Part shown: in pieces, positions 50,438-59,321 of the stretch | How positions within the stretch are numbered: position 1 is the first letter of the stretch | How the letters are laid out: every line of letters starts with the position of its first letter | Source of the DNA: Chlamydiota bacterium | GTDB taxonomy: Bacteria; Chlamydiota; Chlamydiia; Chlamydiales; RGXB01 | Assembly (NCBI GenBank): GCA_016866495.1 | Contig: VGMG01000002.1 | Location: 1 to 64,000 of the forward strand | Direction of reading: 5' to 3' | DNA: 64,000 nucleotides | Program-made: the position numbers and the translations under genes | Notes under the pieces: generated by a model | Told to the model about the DNA's origin: nothing | Databases searched by the model: none | Seen by the model: the letters and a program-made list of their open reading frames with translations, nothing else

Positions 50438-51403
50438 TCAAACCGAATGAGATGCTGCTTTTAAGTTCCCTAAATATTTTTCCGCCTCTAAAGCTGCCAT
50501 ACAACCGGAACCTGCCGCTGTAACCGCTTGTCTATAACGAAAATCCTGAACATCTCCTGCAGCAAAAAGACCCTCAATAGAGGTCTTTGTGCTGTCGGGT
50601 TGCGTCTTCAAGTATCCGTTAGAATGCTTTTCGACACCCATTTGGTCTACAAGCTCAGTTAGAGGGGTGTGGCCTATTGCAAAAAATAACCCCCTCACCT
50701 CTTTGGTGATTATGTCCCCATTTTGTTTTATTTTGATCGCCTCTAAAAAATCTTTACCTAAAGCCTCTATAACCTCAGCGTTGTAAATAATCTCTATTTT
50801 CGGATCATTTTTCACTCTTTCTGCCATGATTTTAGAAGCACGTAGGCTGTCTCTTCTATGGATCAGATAAACTTTTTTTGCGTAATGGGTCAAAAAGTGG
50901 GCCTCTTCACACGCCGAATCACCACCACCGATCACCGCTAAATCCTGATTGCGAAAAAACGGTAGAGGTCCATCACAAACCGCGCAAGCTGAAATCCCCT
51001 TGTTCCAGAGCTCATTGTCACCGGCCCCCGGAATTGGGAGGCGGTTGGCTTGAGCACCAGTTGCCAAAATCACACTTCTTGCCTGAATTACGCCCCTCTC
51101 ATGAGCCGCTTTGAAGTGAACGGGGCTTTGTTTATCGTACTCTAAGCGATCGATATCTATGGCTAGAACCTGTGTTCCAAAACGTTGGGCTTGTACCTCC
51201 ATTTTATGCATCAGCTCGTGCCCTAAAATCCCATCCGGGAATCCAGGAAAATTCTCTACGTCCGTTGTCGTCATTAATTGCCCGCCCTTCATAAATCGCA
51301 AAGAACCGGCCGCAACTACCGTCGATAGCCTCGCCCTTGATGTGTAGATTGCCGCTGTCCATGCGGCGGGGCCGGAGCCAATAATAAGAACATCGCATTC
51401 CAT
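50438..51403 (-). CDS. trxB: Thioredoxin-disulfide reductase
   Basis: NADPH- and FAD-dependent reductase of thioredoxin. FAD motif GSGPAAWTAAIY near residue 9, redox pair CAVC near 136, NADPH motif VIGGGDSACEEA near 150 and the C-terminal FAD motif GLFAAGDVQD near 277 are present. 321 residues. Confidence 0.95.
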   Translation of the reverse strand: MECDVLIIGSGPAAWTAAIYTSRARLSTVVAAGSLRFMKGGQLMTTTDVENFPGFPDGILGHELMHKMEVQAQRFGTQVLAIDIDRLEYDKQSPVHFKAAHERGVIQARSVILATGAQANRLPIPGAGDNELWNKGISACAVCDGPLPFFRNQDLAVIGGGDSACEEAHFLTHYAKKVYLIHRRDSLRASKIMAERVKNDPKIEIIYNAEVIEALGKDFLEAIKIKQNGDIITKEVRGLFFAIGHTPLTELVDQMGVEKHSNGYLKTQPDSTKTSIEGLFAAGDVQDFRYRQAVTAAGSGCMAALEAEKYLGNLKAASHSV

Positions 51404-51576
51404 GAAGAAAAACCAAACTATTTCTTTAAAAAAGTAATAATAACCTTAAGAGAAAAAAAAATCGACGAAATTCAAAAAACTGGGGTAGAATAGACCTCTT
51501 TCAAGACCCTAGAGTGGGGTTTTAAAAAGATCGCACTCGGGCGCTAGCCAAATTTTTACATGGAGGCACTTAAGGA

Positions 51577-52671
51577 TTGAGAAGCATTACCCTTGACCGC
51601 GTGTCTATGACAAAACGTGGTAGTAAAATTTTGAATGAGGTCTCCTTAAAACTCCCCTCCTCTAAGTTTGTTGCTCTGCTAGGGCCTAGCGGATGCGGAA
51701 AAACCACTCTTTTAAGAGCGATTGCCGGCTTTGAGACGATCGATAGCGGACGTATTTTTTTAGGGGAAAACGATATCTCCCATCTCCCCGTTCACCAAAG
51801 ATCGATGAACTATGTCTTTCAAGATTATGCCCTCTTTCCTCACCTCACAGTCGAACAAAATATCGCCTACAGCCTGAAAATCCAACGTAGACCGAAAATG
51901 GAGATTGAGCAGCGCGTCAAAAAATTATTAAAATCTTTTGACATTGAGCCGCTTTATCACCGTTATCCTGAAGAGTTGTCTGGGGGACAACAACAAAGGG
52001 TTGCAATCGCAAGAGCTATCATCGCTGAGCCCCATGTGCTTTTATTAGATGAACCCTTAGCCGCTTTAGATTTTAAGCTTAGCGAAAGGATGCTCATTGA
52101 ATTAATCGATTTACAAGATTTACTGCAGATGACCTTCCTTTATGTAACGCATGACCAACTCGAGGCTTTGACTGTGGCGGATCTTGTAATTGTAATGGGA
52201 GCGGGCGGAACTATAGAGCAAATTGGAACACCCAAAGAGGTCTACGAATTTCCCAAAAATGCTTTTGTCGCAAACTTTGTCGGTTCTACCAACCTTTTTG
52301 AGGGAACTATCGAGGAAATTTTTGATAAAGAGGTTGTTTTAAAAAGCACCAGCAATGAGCTCATGAATATCTCTGTAGCCGATAAACCTGTTTGGTTACA
52401 AAAAAACAATACCGCTGTTGCCTCGATTCGCCCTGAAAAAATAGACATTTCCAAGAAGCCTTTAGCCAATTTTTCCAACAATTTCAAGGGGATCGTTACC
52501 TCGATTGTCTATGAAGGGATGTCGACGAAGTACTATGTAAGACTCGATACGGGGCGCAAAATCATCGTTTTCGAACAAAACGAGCACCACTTCATTCGTG
52601 ACGAAATCAACTACGATGATGAAGTCTATATTTCTTGGCAAAAAGAGAATGTTGTCTTGATGGAGCGCTAA
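51577..52671 (+). CDS. potA: Spermidine/putrescine ABC transporter ATPase
   Basis: ATPase of a polyamine importer. Walker A GPSGCGKTTLL near residue 35, signature LSGGQQQRVAIARAI near 133, Walker B VLLLDEPLAALD near 155 and the C-terminal TOBE domain are visible. 364 residues. Start TTG, with GGAGG about 10 bases upstream. The gene begins a four-gene operon with almost no gaps. Confidence 0.93.
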   Translation: MRSITLDRVSMTKRGSKILNEVSLKLPSSKFVALLGPSGCGKTTLLRAIAGFETIDSGRIFLGENDISHLPVHQRSMNYVFQDYALFPHLTVEQNIAYSLKIQRRPKMEIEQRVKKLLKSFDIEPLYHRYPEELSGGQQQRVAIARAIIAEPHVLLLDEPLAALDFKLSERMLIELIDLQDLLQMTFLYVTHDQLEALTVADLVIVMGAGGTIEQIGTPKEVYEFPKNAFVANFVGSTNLFEGTIEEIFDKEVVLKSTSNELMNISVADKPVWLQKNNTAVASIRPEKIDISKKPLANFSNNFKGIVTSIVYEGMSTKYYVRLDTGRKIIVFEQNEHHFIRDEINYDDEVYISWQKENVVLMER

Positions 52672-52672
52672 A

Positions 52673-53593
52673 ATGGAAACAATTTTGCTCCCCGAAAACA
52701 CTTCTGCCTACAATAGGCCCAAAAATTTCAAACGGCATCTGAAAAAAGAGGCCCCTTTTGGAGTTGGCTCAGGTGCTTTGGTGTGGCAGTTTCTTTTTTT
52801 CTATGCTCCGCTTGTCTTGATGCTCATATCGAGCTTTTCCCGTTTTCATATAGACGGCACTTTTGAAAGTTTTACATTCGCCCATTTTAAACAAATTTTG
52901 AAAATCGACTATTTTTTAGTCATCTTTGAATCGCTTAAATTGGGTTTTACGACTGCTTGTAGTACTCTTCTTTTAGGGTTTCCTTTAGCTTATACAATCG
53001 CTCTCAAAGGGGGAAGATTTAAAAGCTTTTTATTATTTCTGGTGATTATCCCGTTTTGGACTAATTTTCTTTTGCATATTTACGCCTGGTTTTTCGTTTT
53101 GGAAAAAGGGGGCTTTTTGAATCAGGTTCTTTTGTGGACAAATTTAATTCAAGAACCGATTCACTTTCTCAACACCAGCTTTGCAGTGCATCTGATGATG
53201 GTTTACTACTATCTTCCCTTCATGACTTTGCCGATTTACTCCTCATTGGAGAAATTTGACCCTACCCTCATAGAGGCCTCCATGGATTTGGGTGCTACTA
53301 AATTTCAAACCTTTCGTCGTGTAGTTTTACCCGTTTTGATGCCCGCTATCCGCACAGGTTTCTTTTTAGTGTTTATCCCTGCATTTGGGGAATTTGTGAT
53401 TCCAGAATTGATGGGTGGAGATAAATTCATGTACGTAGGATCGGTCGTATCCCAATTTATCATGGGCGAAAAAACGGCCCCCATCGGTATCGCATTTACA
53501 GTTTTATCAGGGGGCATCCTATTGGCGGCTTCATTTTTGCTCTACAAAGGGACTTTTGCCCTGAACCGCTGGTTAACAGGAGGTCATCGATGA
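52673..53593 (+). CDS. potB: Polyamine ABC transporter permease PotB
   Basis: Six-helix permease with the cytoplasmic ATPase-docking EAA loop, EASMDLGATKFQTFRRVVLP near residue 202. 306 residues, including an N-terminal cytosolic extension of about 35. Starts one base after the potA stop. Confidence 0.92.
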   Translation: METILLPENTSAYNRPKNFKRHLKKEAPFGVGSGALVWQFLFFYAPLVLMLISSFSRFHIDGTFESFTFAHFKQILKIDYFLVIFESLKLGFTTACSTLLLGFPLAYTIALKGGRFKSFLLFLVIIPFWTNFLLHIYAWFFVLEKGGFLNQVLLWTNLIQEPIHFLNTSFAVHLMMVYYYLPFMTLPIYSSLEKFDPTLIEASMDLGATKFQTFRRVVLPVLMPAIRTGFFLVFIPAFGEFVIPELMGGDKFMYVGSVVSQFIMGEKTAPIGIAFTVLSGGILLAASFLLYKGTFALNRWLTGGHR

Positions 53594-54345
53594 TTCCTCT
53601 ATTTGTTTTTGCAATCTATCTTTTCTTGTACGTACCCATCATTGTTTTGGTGCTCTTTTCTTTTAATTCGAAAAGCTTCCCCTCTCCATGGGATGGGTTT
53701 ACTCTGCATTGGTATAAAGAGTTGTTTCAATCCAAAGATCTCTGGGCCTCATTTACCACTTCGCTTACGGTTTCGATATTATCGACTCTACTTAGCCTTT
53801 TCATGGGAGTTTGCTTTATTTACTACATCAGCCGTAGACAAAAGGGGGAAAGCCTTGTCCCTTTATTTTACAGCAACCTGATTGTCCCTGAGCTAGTACT
53901 TGCTATAGGACTTGTAAGTTATTTCAGTCTTTTCCAGGTGCCATTAGGATTTCAGACTCTTTTAATAGCCCATACGGTTTTAGGACTAGGATTTGCCATA
54001 CCCATTCTTTTTGTCAGGTATAAAGAGCTTCCTCCAAGCTTGATGGAGGCCTCCTTGATTCTTGGGGCAGGTCCCACTAAAACCTTTTTTAAAATCACTC
54101 TCCCTCTTTTGAAACCGGCTCTTTTGGCCTCGGGGTTATTGATTTTTGTCATCTCTTTTGATGACTTCTTGTTCTCCTACTTTTGCGCCGGAACCTCTGT
54201 TGAGACTCTCTCTTTATATCTCATTTCTTCCATCCGTTTTGGTATATCTCCGGTAGTGAACGCTCTCTCGACCATTCTTTTATTTCTTACCATTCCGTTA
54301 GCCCTATTATTTTTCTCTTCTAAAAAAGGGACGGAGGTTTTCTAA
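53590..54345 (+). CDS. potC: Polyamine ABC transporter permease PotC
   Basis: Second permease, 251 residues, six helices, EAA loop EASLILGAGPTKTFFKITLP near residue 155. Begins in a 4-base overlap with potB and overlaps potD by one base. Confidence 0.92.
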   Translation: MIPLFVFAIYLFLYVPIIVLVLFSFNSKSFPSPWDGFTLHWYKELFQSKDLWASFTTSLTVSILSTLLSLFMGVCFIYYISRRQKGESLVPLFYSNLIVPELVLAIGLVSYFSLFQVPLGFQTLLIAHTVLGLGFAIPILFVRYKELPPSLMEASLILGAGPTKTFFKITLPLLKPALLASGLLIFVISFDDFLFSYFCAGTSVETLSLYLISSIRFGISPVVNALSTILLFLTIPLALLFFSSKKGTEVF

Positions 54346-55376
54346 TGGTTCGAGTATTTTACGCATTTCTATGGGTTTTAGCTATCTACTTTGCGATCTT
54401 TGTGGGGCATTATAGCCCCTCATGGTTCCAAACACCGGTGAAATCCATCGATTTTTTTTGCTGGGGTGATACTATAGAACCTGAGCTTCTAGAGGAGTTT
54501 GAGCAAACCTACAAGATCCATGTCAACATCCACCCGTTTAGCTCGAATGAGGAGATGATCGTAAAGCTAAAGGCGGTTCAAGGGAAGGGTTACGATCTCA
54601 TTTGTGCATCAGATTATGCCATCCGTATCCTCAAAGAAGAAAACTTGATTGCTCCTATTGACCATGGTCAAATCCCTAATATAGCCTCTATTGATCCCTA
54701 CCTGCTGCACCAGAATTTCGACCCTCAAAATGAGGTTTCATTACCTGTAGAGTGGGAGCCTTATGTGATCGTCTCTAATGAACCTACCCAGTTAGGAATC
54801 GCCGATCTTTTTCAAGATCAGGGTAAAAAGCGTATTGTGATGACACCCGATCCCGTCGAGGCGATCATGTACGCGGCCTACACCCTTTTCGGAAAAACAG
54901 ATCAATTAAGCGATGTTCAGCTCAAAGAGGTGGCCCGCCTTCTCAAAAGTCAAAAAAAATCGATTGAAGCCTACGTCGATCACCGCGCTAAGTATTTAAT
55001 TGAAACAGGAAACTGTGATTTAGCTCTTATACGAAGCGGTTTTGCCCGTTTGATGGAAAAGGATAAAGTTCCGATTCACTACTCACTTCCCAACGACTGG
55101 CACTTTATCAACATCGAAAATCTTGCTATTACAGCCTCAAGTAATAAAAAAGATGAGGTTCATACATTCATCAACTTTTTTCTCTCAAAGAATTCTCAAA
55201 AAGTTCACAGCGAAAACACTTTGGTATTTCCAGTGCATAAAGAACTTACAACTGAGACAAAAATCGTAGCAGAAATTCATGAGAAAAATGACCCACAATT
55301 CTTCCACTATCTCGCAAAAGAAGAAGATACGCGTGATTTATGGGTTTCATTAAAAAGACATCAGCCTAGCGAATAA
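54345..55376 (+). CDS. potD: Polyamine-binding protein PotD
   Basis: Periplasmic binding component. An N-terminal hydrophobic signal or anchor (VFYAFLWVLAIYFAIFVG) has no lipobox cysteine. YDLICASDYAIRILKEENLIAPID near residue 85 and SLPVEWEPYVIVSNEP near 140 match the family. 343 residues. Exact polyamine preference is not evident. Confidence 0.9.
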   Translation: MVRVFYAFLWVLAIYFAIFVGHYSPSWFQTPVKSIDFFCWGDTIEPELLEEFEQTYKIHVNIHPFSSNEEMIVKLKAVQGKGYDLICASDYAIRILKEENLIAPIDHGQIPNIASIDPYLLHQNFDPQNEVSLPVEWEPYVIVSNEPTQLGIADLFQDQGKKRIVMTPDPVEAIMYAAYTLFGKTDQLSDVQLKEVARLLKSQKKSIEAYVDHRAKYLIETGNCDLALIRSGFARLMEKDKVPIHYSLPNDWHFINIENLAITASSNKKDEVHTFINFFLSKNSQKVHSENTLVFPVHKELTTETKIVAEIHEKNDPQFFHYLAKEEDTRDLWVSLKRHQPSE

Positions 55377-55434
55377 AAAGCTTTTAATATGACCCCTCAA
55401 AATCGAGGGATCCAAAAAGAGTTTACCTAGAGAT

Positions 55435-55683
55435 TTAACTTAAGTGTTTTTCGATGTAATTTACAACGTCTCGAACTGTTTTGAGACTTTGCGCATCTGT
55501 ATCGGGGATCTCTTTTTTGAATTTCTCTTCAAATGCCATCAACAGCTCCACGGTGTCTAGAGAATCCGCACCAAGGTCTTCCATAATTGTAGAGTCAAGA
55601 GTCACCTTGTCTTCAGCAACACCAAGTTGCTCCACGATGATTTTCTTTACTTCTTCAAAAATTGTTTCAACTTTTTCGCTCAT
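55435..55683 (-). CDS. acpP: Acyl carrier protein
   Basis: Carrier of growing acyl chains; the pantetheine serine is in [12 protein letters not shown] near residue 40. 82 residues, strongly acidic. Last gene of the fab cluster on the minus strand. A hairpin (CCCTC/GAGGG at 55397-55413) lies beyond the stop. Confidence 0.96.
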   Translation of the reverse strand: MSEKVETIFEEVKKIIVEQLGVAEDKVTLDSTIMEDLGADSLDTVELLMAFEEKFKKEIPDTDAQSLKTVRDVVNYIEKHLS

Positions 55684-55705
55684 GATGTTGTTGCTTCCTT
55701 TTTCA

Positions 55706-56407
55706 TTAGTGTAAAGTTAAACCTCCGTCTACAGTCACAACTTGACCGTTGACGTAGCTGAAGTTCATCGCTAAATGGTAAACCACCTCAGCGATCTCCT
55801 CCGGTTGTGCCATCCTCGTAAGAGGGATGTGCTTCATAATTTCTTGTTTTAAGGTATCGGGCAAATCTTGGGTCATCTTGGTATCAGTAAATCCGGGGCG
55901 CACTACATTAACGCGCACATTTCTTTTCCCAATTTCCAATGCCAAAGACTTGGCCATGGCCTCTAATCCGGCTTTGCTAGCGGCATAATTGGCTTGACCT
56001 GCATTTCCTCTAGCAGAAACAGAACTCAAATAGATAATAGAGCCCGACTGTTTTTTTAGCATATCAGAAATGAAGGCCTTTGTAATCCAAAAAGGAGAGT
56101 AGAGATTCATTTTTAGAACCGCATCAAAATCCTCATCCTTCATCCTTAAAAAAAGGGTGTCTTTACAGATCCCTGCATTCAAAATAAGAACATCCACAGG
56201 GCCTACTAAACTATAAAGTTTTGGTATCTCTTCTCTTTGTGCCGTATCGATACAGTGAAATTTCAGCCTGGAATCCATCTGAGTGATTCTATTTCCAGCC
56301 TCTTCATCTCTACCGGTAAAATGGATTTGGGCATCTGTTTCTTTGAGAAATTTCTCAACGATTTTCAAACCTATCCCTTTAGTTCCCCCTGTTACAAGAA
56401 CGCGCAT
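55706..56407 (-). CDS. fabG: 3-oxoacyl-ACP reductase
   Basis: NADPH-dependent ketoreductase of the SDR family. TGGTKGIG near residue 6, NAGICKDT near 77, catalytic Ser in [11 protein letters not shown] near 128 and YAASKAG near 141 are visible. 233 residues, slightly short. Overlaps fabD by 16 bases. Confidence 0.95.
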   Translation of the reverse strand: MRVLVTGGTKGIGLKIVEKFLKETDAQIHFTGRDEEAGNRITQMDSRLKFHCIDTAQREEIPKLYSLVGPVDVLILNAGICKDTLFLRMKDEDFDAVLKMNLYSPFWITKAFISDMLKKQSGSIIYLSSVSARGNAGQANYAASKAGLEAMAKSLALEIGKRNVRVNVVRPGFTDTKMTQDLPDTLKQEIMKHIPLTRMAQPEEIAEVVYHLAMNFSYVNGQVVTVDGGLTLH

Positions 56408-57306
56408 ACCTCGAACTCCTTTAAATCCTTTACGGTATTCACTGAAATCACTTGAGCCTCGATGTTCTTTTGTACAAGACCTTTTACGACTGTTCCAGGG
56501 CCGAGTTCTAAGAAAGGATAAAGATTGCCTGCCGTTTCGATGGATTTAGATAATTTTACACTACTGATAAGCTGTTTTGCTAAAAGATCTTTGATCTTTT
56601 CGGGTTGTTGCTCCACTTGAGCATTCGCATTCATGATCACCTCGAAACGGGGAATCTCAAAAGGAGTTTGCTCTACAACCGGCAAAAATTGTTCATACGC
56701 ACTTTGCATTAATGAGGAGTGAAAGGCACCTCTGACATCAAGAGGTATGACCCGTTTAGCCCCATTTTTTTTGAGATTTTCTATCGATTGCTCTATGTCC
56801 TCTTTCTTGCCAGAAATAACGGTTTGGAGCGGGGTATTTAAATTGGCCAAAACAGCCGTTCCGCTCAAATGCGGTGCAATTTCATCTGGTAAAAGACCAA
56901 TCACGGCGGCCATCTTCCCTTGTGTTTCGATTGAAGCAGCCTGCATCAGCTCCGCGCGGCGACGCACAAGTTTAAGACCATCGCTAAACTTAAGAGACTG
57001 TGCAATCGTCAGCACACTGTACTCCCCCAGACTCAATCCGATCCCTTTAACAAATTCAATCGCTGGACAAACCTCATTTAAAACGCGATAAATTCCAACA
57101 GTCGTTGCATAAATACTCAGTTGACTTTTGTCTGTATCGCTCAAAGTTTCTTGCGTCCCCTCATAAATCCAGGAACGGATGGGAAGGTGTGTTACATCCT
57201 CAGCCTCCTCCATGGTCTGTCTGAAAAGGGAGAAATTTTCATGAAAATCTTTGCCCATGTGGACAAACTGGGCCCCTTGACCCTGTGTTAAAAGTGCATA
57301 TTTCAT
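56392..57306 (-). CDS. fabD: Malonyl-CoA:ACP transacylase
   Basis: Loads malonyl groups onto ACP. QGQGAQ near residue 8, the nucleophile motif GLSLGEYS near 90 and the catalytic His in RGAFHSSLM near 195 are seen. The first His of the usual GHSxGE is Leu here, but the nucleophilic Ser remains. 304 residues. Overlaps fabH by 4 bases. Confidence 0.92.
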   Translation of the reverse strand: MKYALLTQGQGAQFVHMGKDFHENFSLFRQTMEEAEDVTHLPIRSWIYEGTQETLSDTDKSQLSIYATTVGIYRVLNEVCPAIEFVKGIGLSLGEYSVLTIAQSLKFSDGLKLVRRRAELMQAASIETQGKMAAVIGLLPDEIAPHLSGTAVLANLNTPLQTVISGKKEDIEQSIENLKKNGAKRVIPLDVRGAFHSSLMQSAYEQFLPVVEQTPFEIPRFEVIMNANAQVEQQPEKIKDLLAKQLISSVKLSKSIETAGNLYPFLELGPGTVVKGLVQKNIEAQVISVNTVKDLKEFEVCAFL

Positions 57307-58235
57307 AAGCTTGTAAATATCGCTCCAGCGTAGGTAAAACCCGCACCAAATGCAACAGACATATAGCGCTGGTTTTGTTCATGGCTAATCGATTCTAATA
57401 AAATAGGAATAGAAGCAGCAGAGGTATTTGCGGTGTACTCTATTGTTGTGGGAATCTTTTCTTCAGGAATTTGGAAACGCTTTTGAATATTTTGGATGAT
57501 GCGCATGTTAGCTTGATGAAAAATCACATACCGAATGTTCTCAATCAGTAGCTTCTCTTTTTCCAAAAGCTTCTCGATTACCTCAACACCCCTCTGGATC
57601 GCAGTTTTGAAAACCTCTTGGCCAAACATCTTCATTGACCCCCCCTGTGGAATATATAAAGAATTTGCAAGATTGCCATCGAGACCCAAAATGATATTGT
57701 CAATTCTGAGCCCTTTTCCCCCACTTGTAATCACCGATGCACCCGCACCATCCCCGAATAAAATAATTGTCGATCGATCATTCGGATCCAACACCTGGCT
57801 CATCTTTTCACAGCCTACAAGTAGAATATTCTTGTACATGCCCGCTTCGATGAAAGCTTTTGCGACGCTCAATCCATAAAGATAACCGGAACAGGCTGCC
57901 GAAATATCCATAGCAGGCGCTTTGCAGCCCGCCAATTTCGACTGAATCAAAGCAGCTGTTGAAGGTAAGGGCTGATCAGGTGTCATAGTTGCGACAAGGA
58001 TCAGATCGAGATCTTTAGGCTCCATGTTTGCCTTTTTTAGCACCTCGGTCGCAGCAAAAACGCCCATATCTGAGGCTTTAACCCCCATGTCTGCCCATCT
58101 ACGCTCTTTGATTCCGGTACGCTCATAAATCCAAGAGTCTGAGGTGTCTAAATAACTTTCGAAATGGGAGTTTTTTACCCTGTTTGGAGGTAAATAGGCT
58201 GCACTTGCAATAATTGTAGCGGGTTCAGAAATCAT
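57303..58235 (-). CDS. fabH: 3-oxoacyl-ACP synthase III
   Basis: Starts fatty-acid synthesis by condensing acetyl-CoA with malonyl-ACP. The catalytic triad is visible: Cys in ISAACSGYLYGL near residue 113, His in FHQANMRI near 237 and Asn in TANTSAASIP near 268. 310 residues. First gene of the minus-strand cluster. Confidence 0.95.
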   Translation of the reverse strand: MISEPATIIASAAYLPPNRVKNSHFESYLDTSDSWIYERTGIKERRWADMGVKASDMGVFAATEVLKKANMEPKDLDLILVATMTPDQPLPSTAALIQSKLAGCKAPAMDISAACSGYLYGLSVAKAFIEAGMYKNILLVGCEKMSQVLDPNDRSTIILFGDGAGASVITSGGKGLRIDNIILGLDGNLANSLYIPQGGSMKMFGQEVFKTAIQRGVEVIEKLLEKEKLLIENIRYVIFHQANMRIIQNIQKRFQIPEEKIPTTIEYTANTSAASIPILLESISHEQNQRYMSVAFGAGFTYAGAIFTSL

Positions 58236-58583
58236 TTTTTTGCAAACAGTTTTTCAGGAATTAACAACTGGTTTTGGTGTCTTACTATCTAGCTTCGAAT
58301 CCCCTTTATTTTCGGGGTGTTCTAAGCCAAGGTTCAAAAGACCAATTGCAGTGGCATTTTTTTGTTAAAGTCTATCCTGACTATGCTAATCCATACGAGG
58401 TTAAAAAGGAAGTTTGAATCCAAAACCCAAGCGTTTTTAGCTTAAAAGCAAGGCTTTGGTCACTAGAAAAATAATTTCTTTATGAAAAAGCAAAAAACTC
58501 TTTAAAAATTTTCTTAAAGCAGCAAAAAGAGCTCGGTATTTCGATATACAAGAAAGATTCTCCCATTATAAAATGATAAAAAT
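58236..58583. other. 348-base intergenic region with inverted repeats
   Basis: Separates fabH and recR. Repeats seen: CCCC/GGGG at 58301-58317, and a nested structure, CCAAAACC (58420-58427) with GGCTTTGG (58452-58459) enclosing AAGC/GCTT (58429-58443). No tRNA, no convincing open frame. TATACA near 58552 may be a -10 for recR. Confidence 0.4.
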
Positions 58584-59180
58584 ATGCGTTACCCTGAACC
58601 CATTCTCAATCTTGTAGCCCACTTACAAAAGCTTCCCGGAATTGGACGTAAAACAGCCGAAAAATTTGCTTTCCATCTTCTTGACTGGGAAAAAGTCCAA
58701 TTGGATAATTTGGCCTATGCGATCTTGAACTCCAAAGATAAGCTGCATCGATGTGACACTTGCAACGGGCTGCACGACAAATCTGTTTGCCCTTTTTGTG
58801 ATGCCGATGCGCGCGCATCGCAAACCCTTTGTATTGTGTCAAGCCCAAAGCATATTTACGCAATTGAATCGACCCATCTTTTTGAGGGGGTCTATCACGT
58901 GCTATCAAGACTTATTTCCCCTATTGAAAACCGTTATGTTGAAGAGGAGGAACTCAAAAAAATCAAAGATCGTATCGTGGATCGAAAAATCGAAGAGGTG
59001 ATCATCGCTCTTGATGCGACCCTTGAGGGGGATGCCACAGCTCTTTTCTTGCGTCAACAACTCAAAGAGCTTCCCGTAAGCATCTCAAGACTAGCCCATG
59101 GTTTACCGATTGGTGGGTCATTAGAATATGTAGACGAAGAGACGCTCCATCTTGCGCTGCGCGGACGGGTAAGACTCTAA
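58584..59180 (+). CDS. recR: Recombination protein RecR
   Basis: Works with RecO and RecF-type proteins in gap repair. The helix-hairpin-helix LQKLPGIGRKTAEKFAFHLL near residue 13, the C4 zinc finger CDTCNGLHDKSVCPFC near 57 and the Toprim segment are visible. 198 residues. Confidence 0.94.
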   Translation: MRYPEPILNLVAHLQKLPGIGRKTAEKFAFHLLDWEKVQLDNLAYAILNSKDKLHRCDTCNGLHDKSVCPFCDADARASQTLCIVSSPKHIYAIESTHLFEGVYHVLSRLISPIENRYVEEEELKKIKDRIVDRKIEEVIIALDATLEGDATALFLRQQLKELPVSISRLAHGLPIGGSLEYVDEETLHLALRGRVRL

Positions 59181-59287
59181 ATCTTGCGTGAAAACTCACT
59201 TCAAGCAATGAAAAAAACCGATCGAAAAGTAGGCCAAGGCCAAACAAATCGTTTTTCCTCTGTAAACTCCTGATGAAAAGACTTCTA

Positions 59288-59315
59288 TTGCCTAAATCAA
59301 TTTTTCTTATATAAT
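59288..59315 (+). promoter_or_regulatory. Promoter immediately upstream of bamA
   Basis: TTGCCT at 59288-59293 and a perfect TATAAT at 59310-59315 are 16 bases apart. The start point would be at or next to the ATG (59322), and no Shine-Dalgarno is present. Confidence 0.55.
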
Positions 59316-59321
59316 ACATAC

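Noticed and set aside
58288-58305. TTCGAATCC resembling a tRNA T-loop
   Set aside because: Flanking bases do not pair as a T-stem on either strand and no acceptor or anticodon arm is present.
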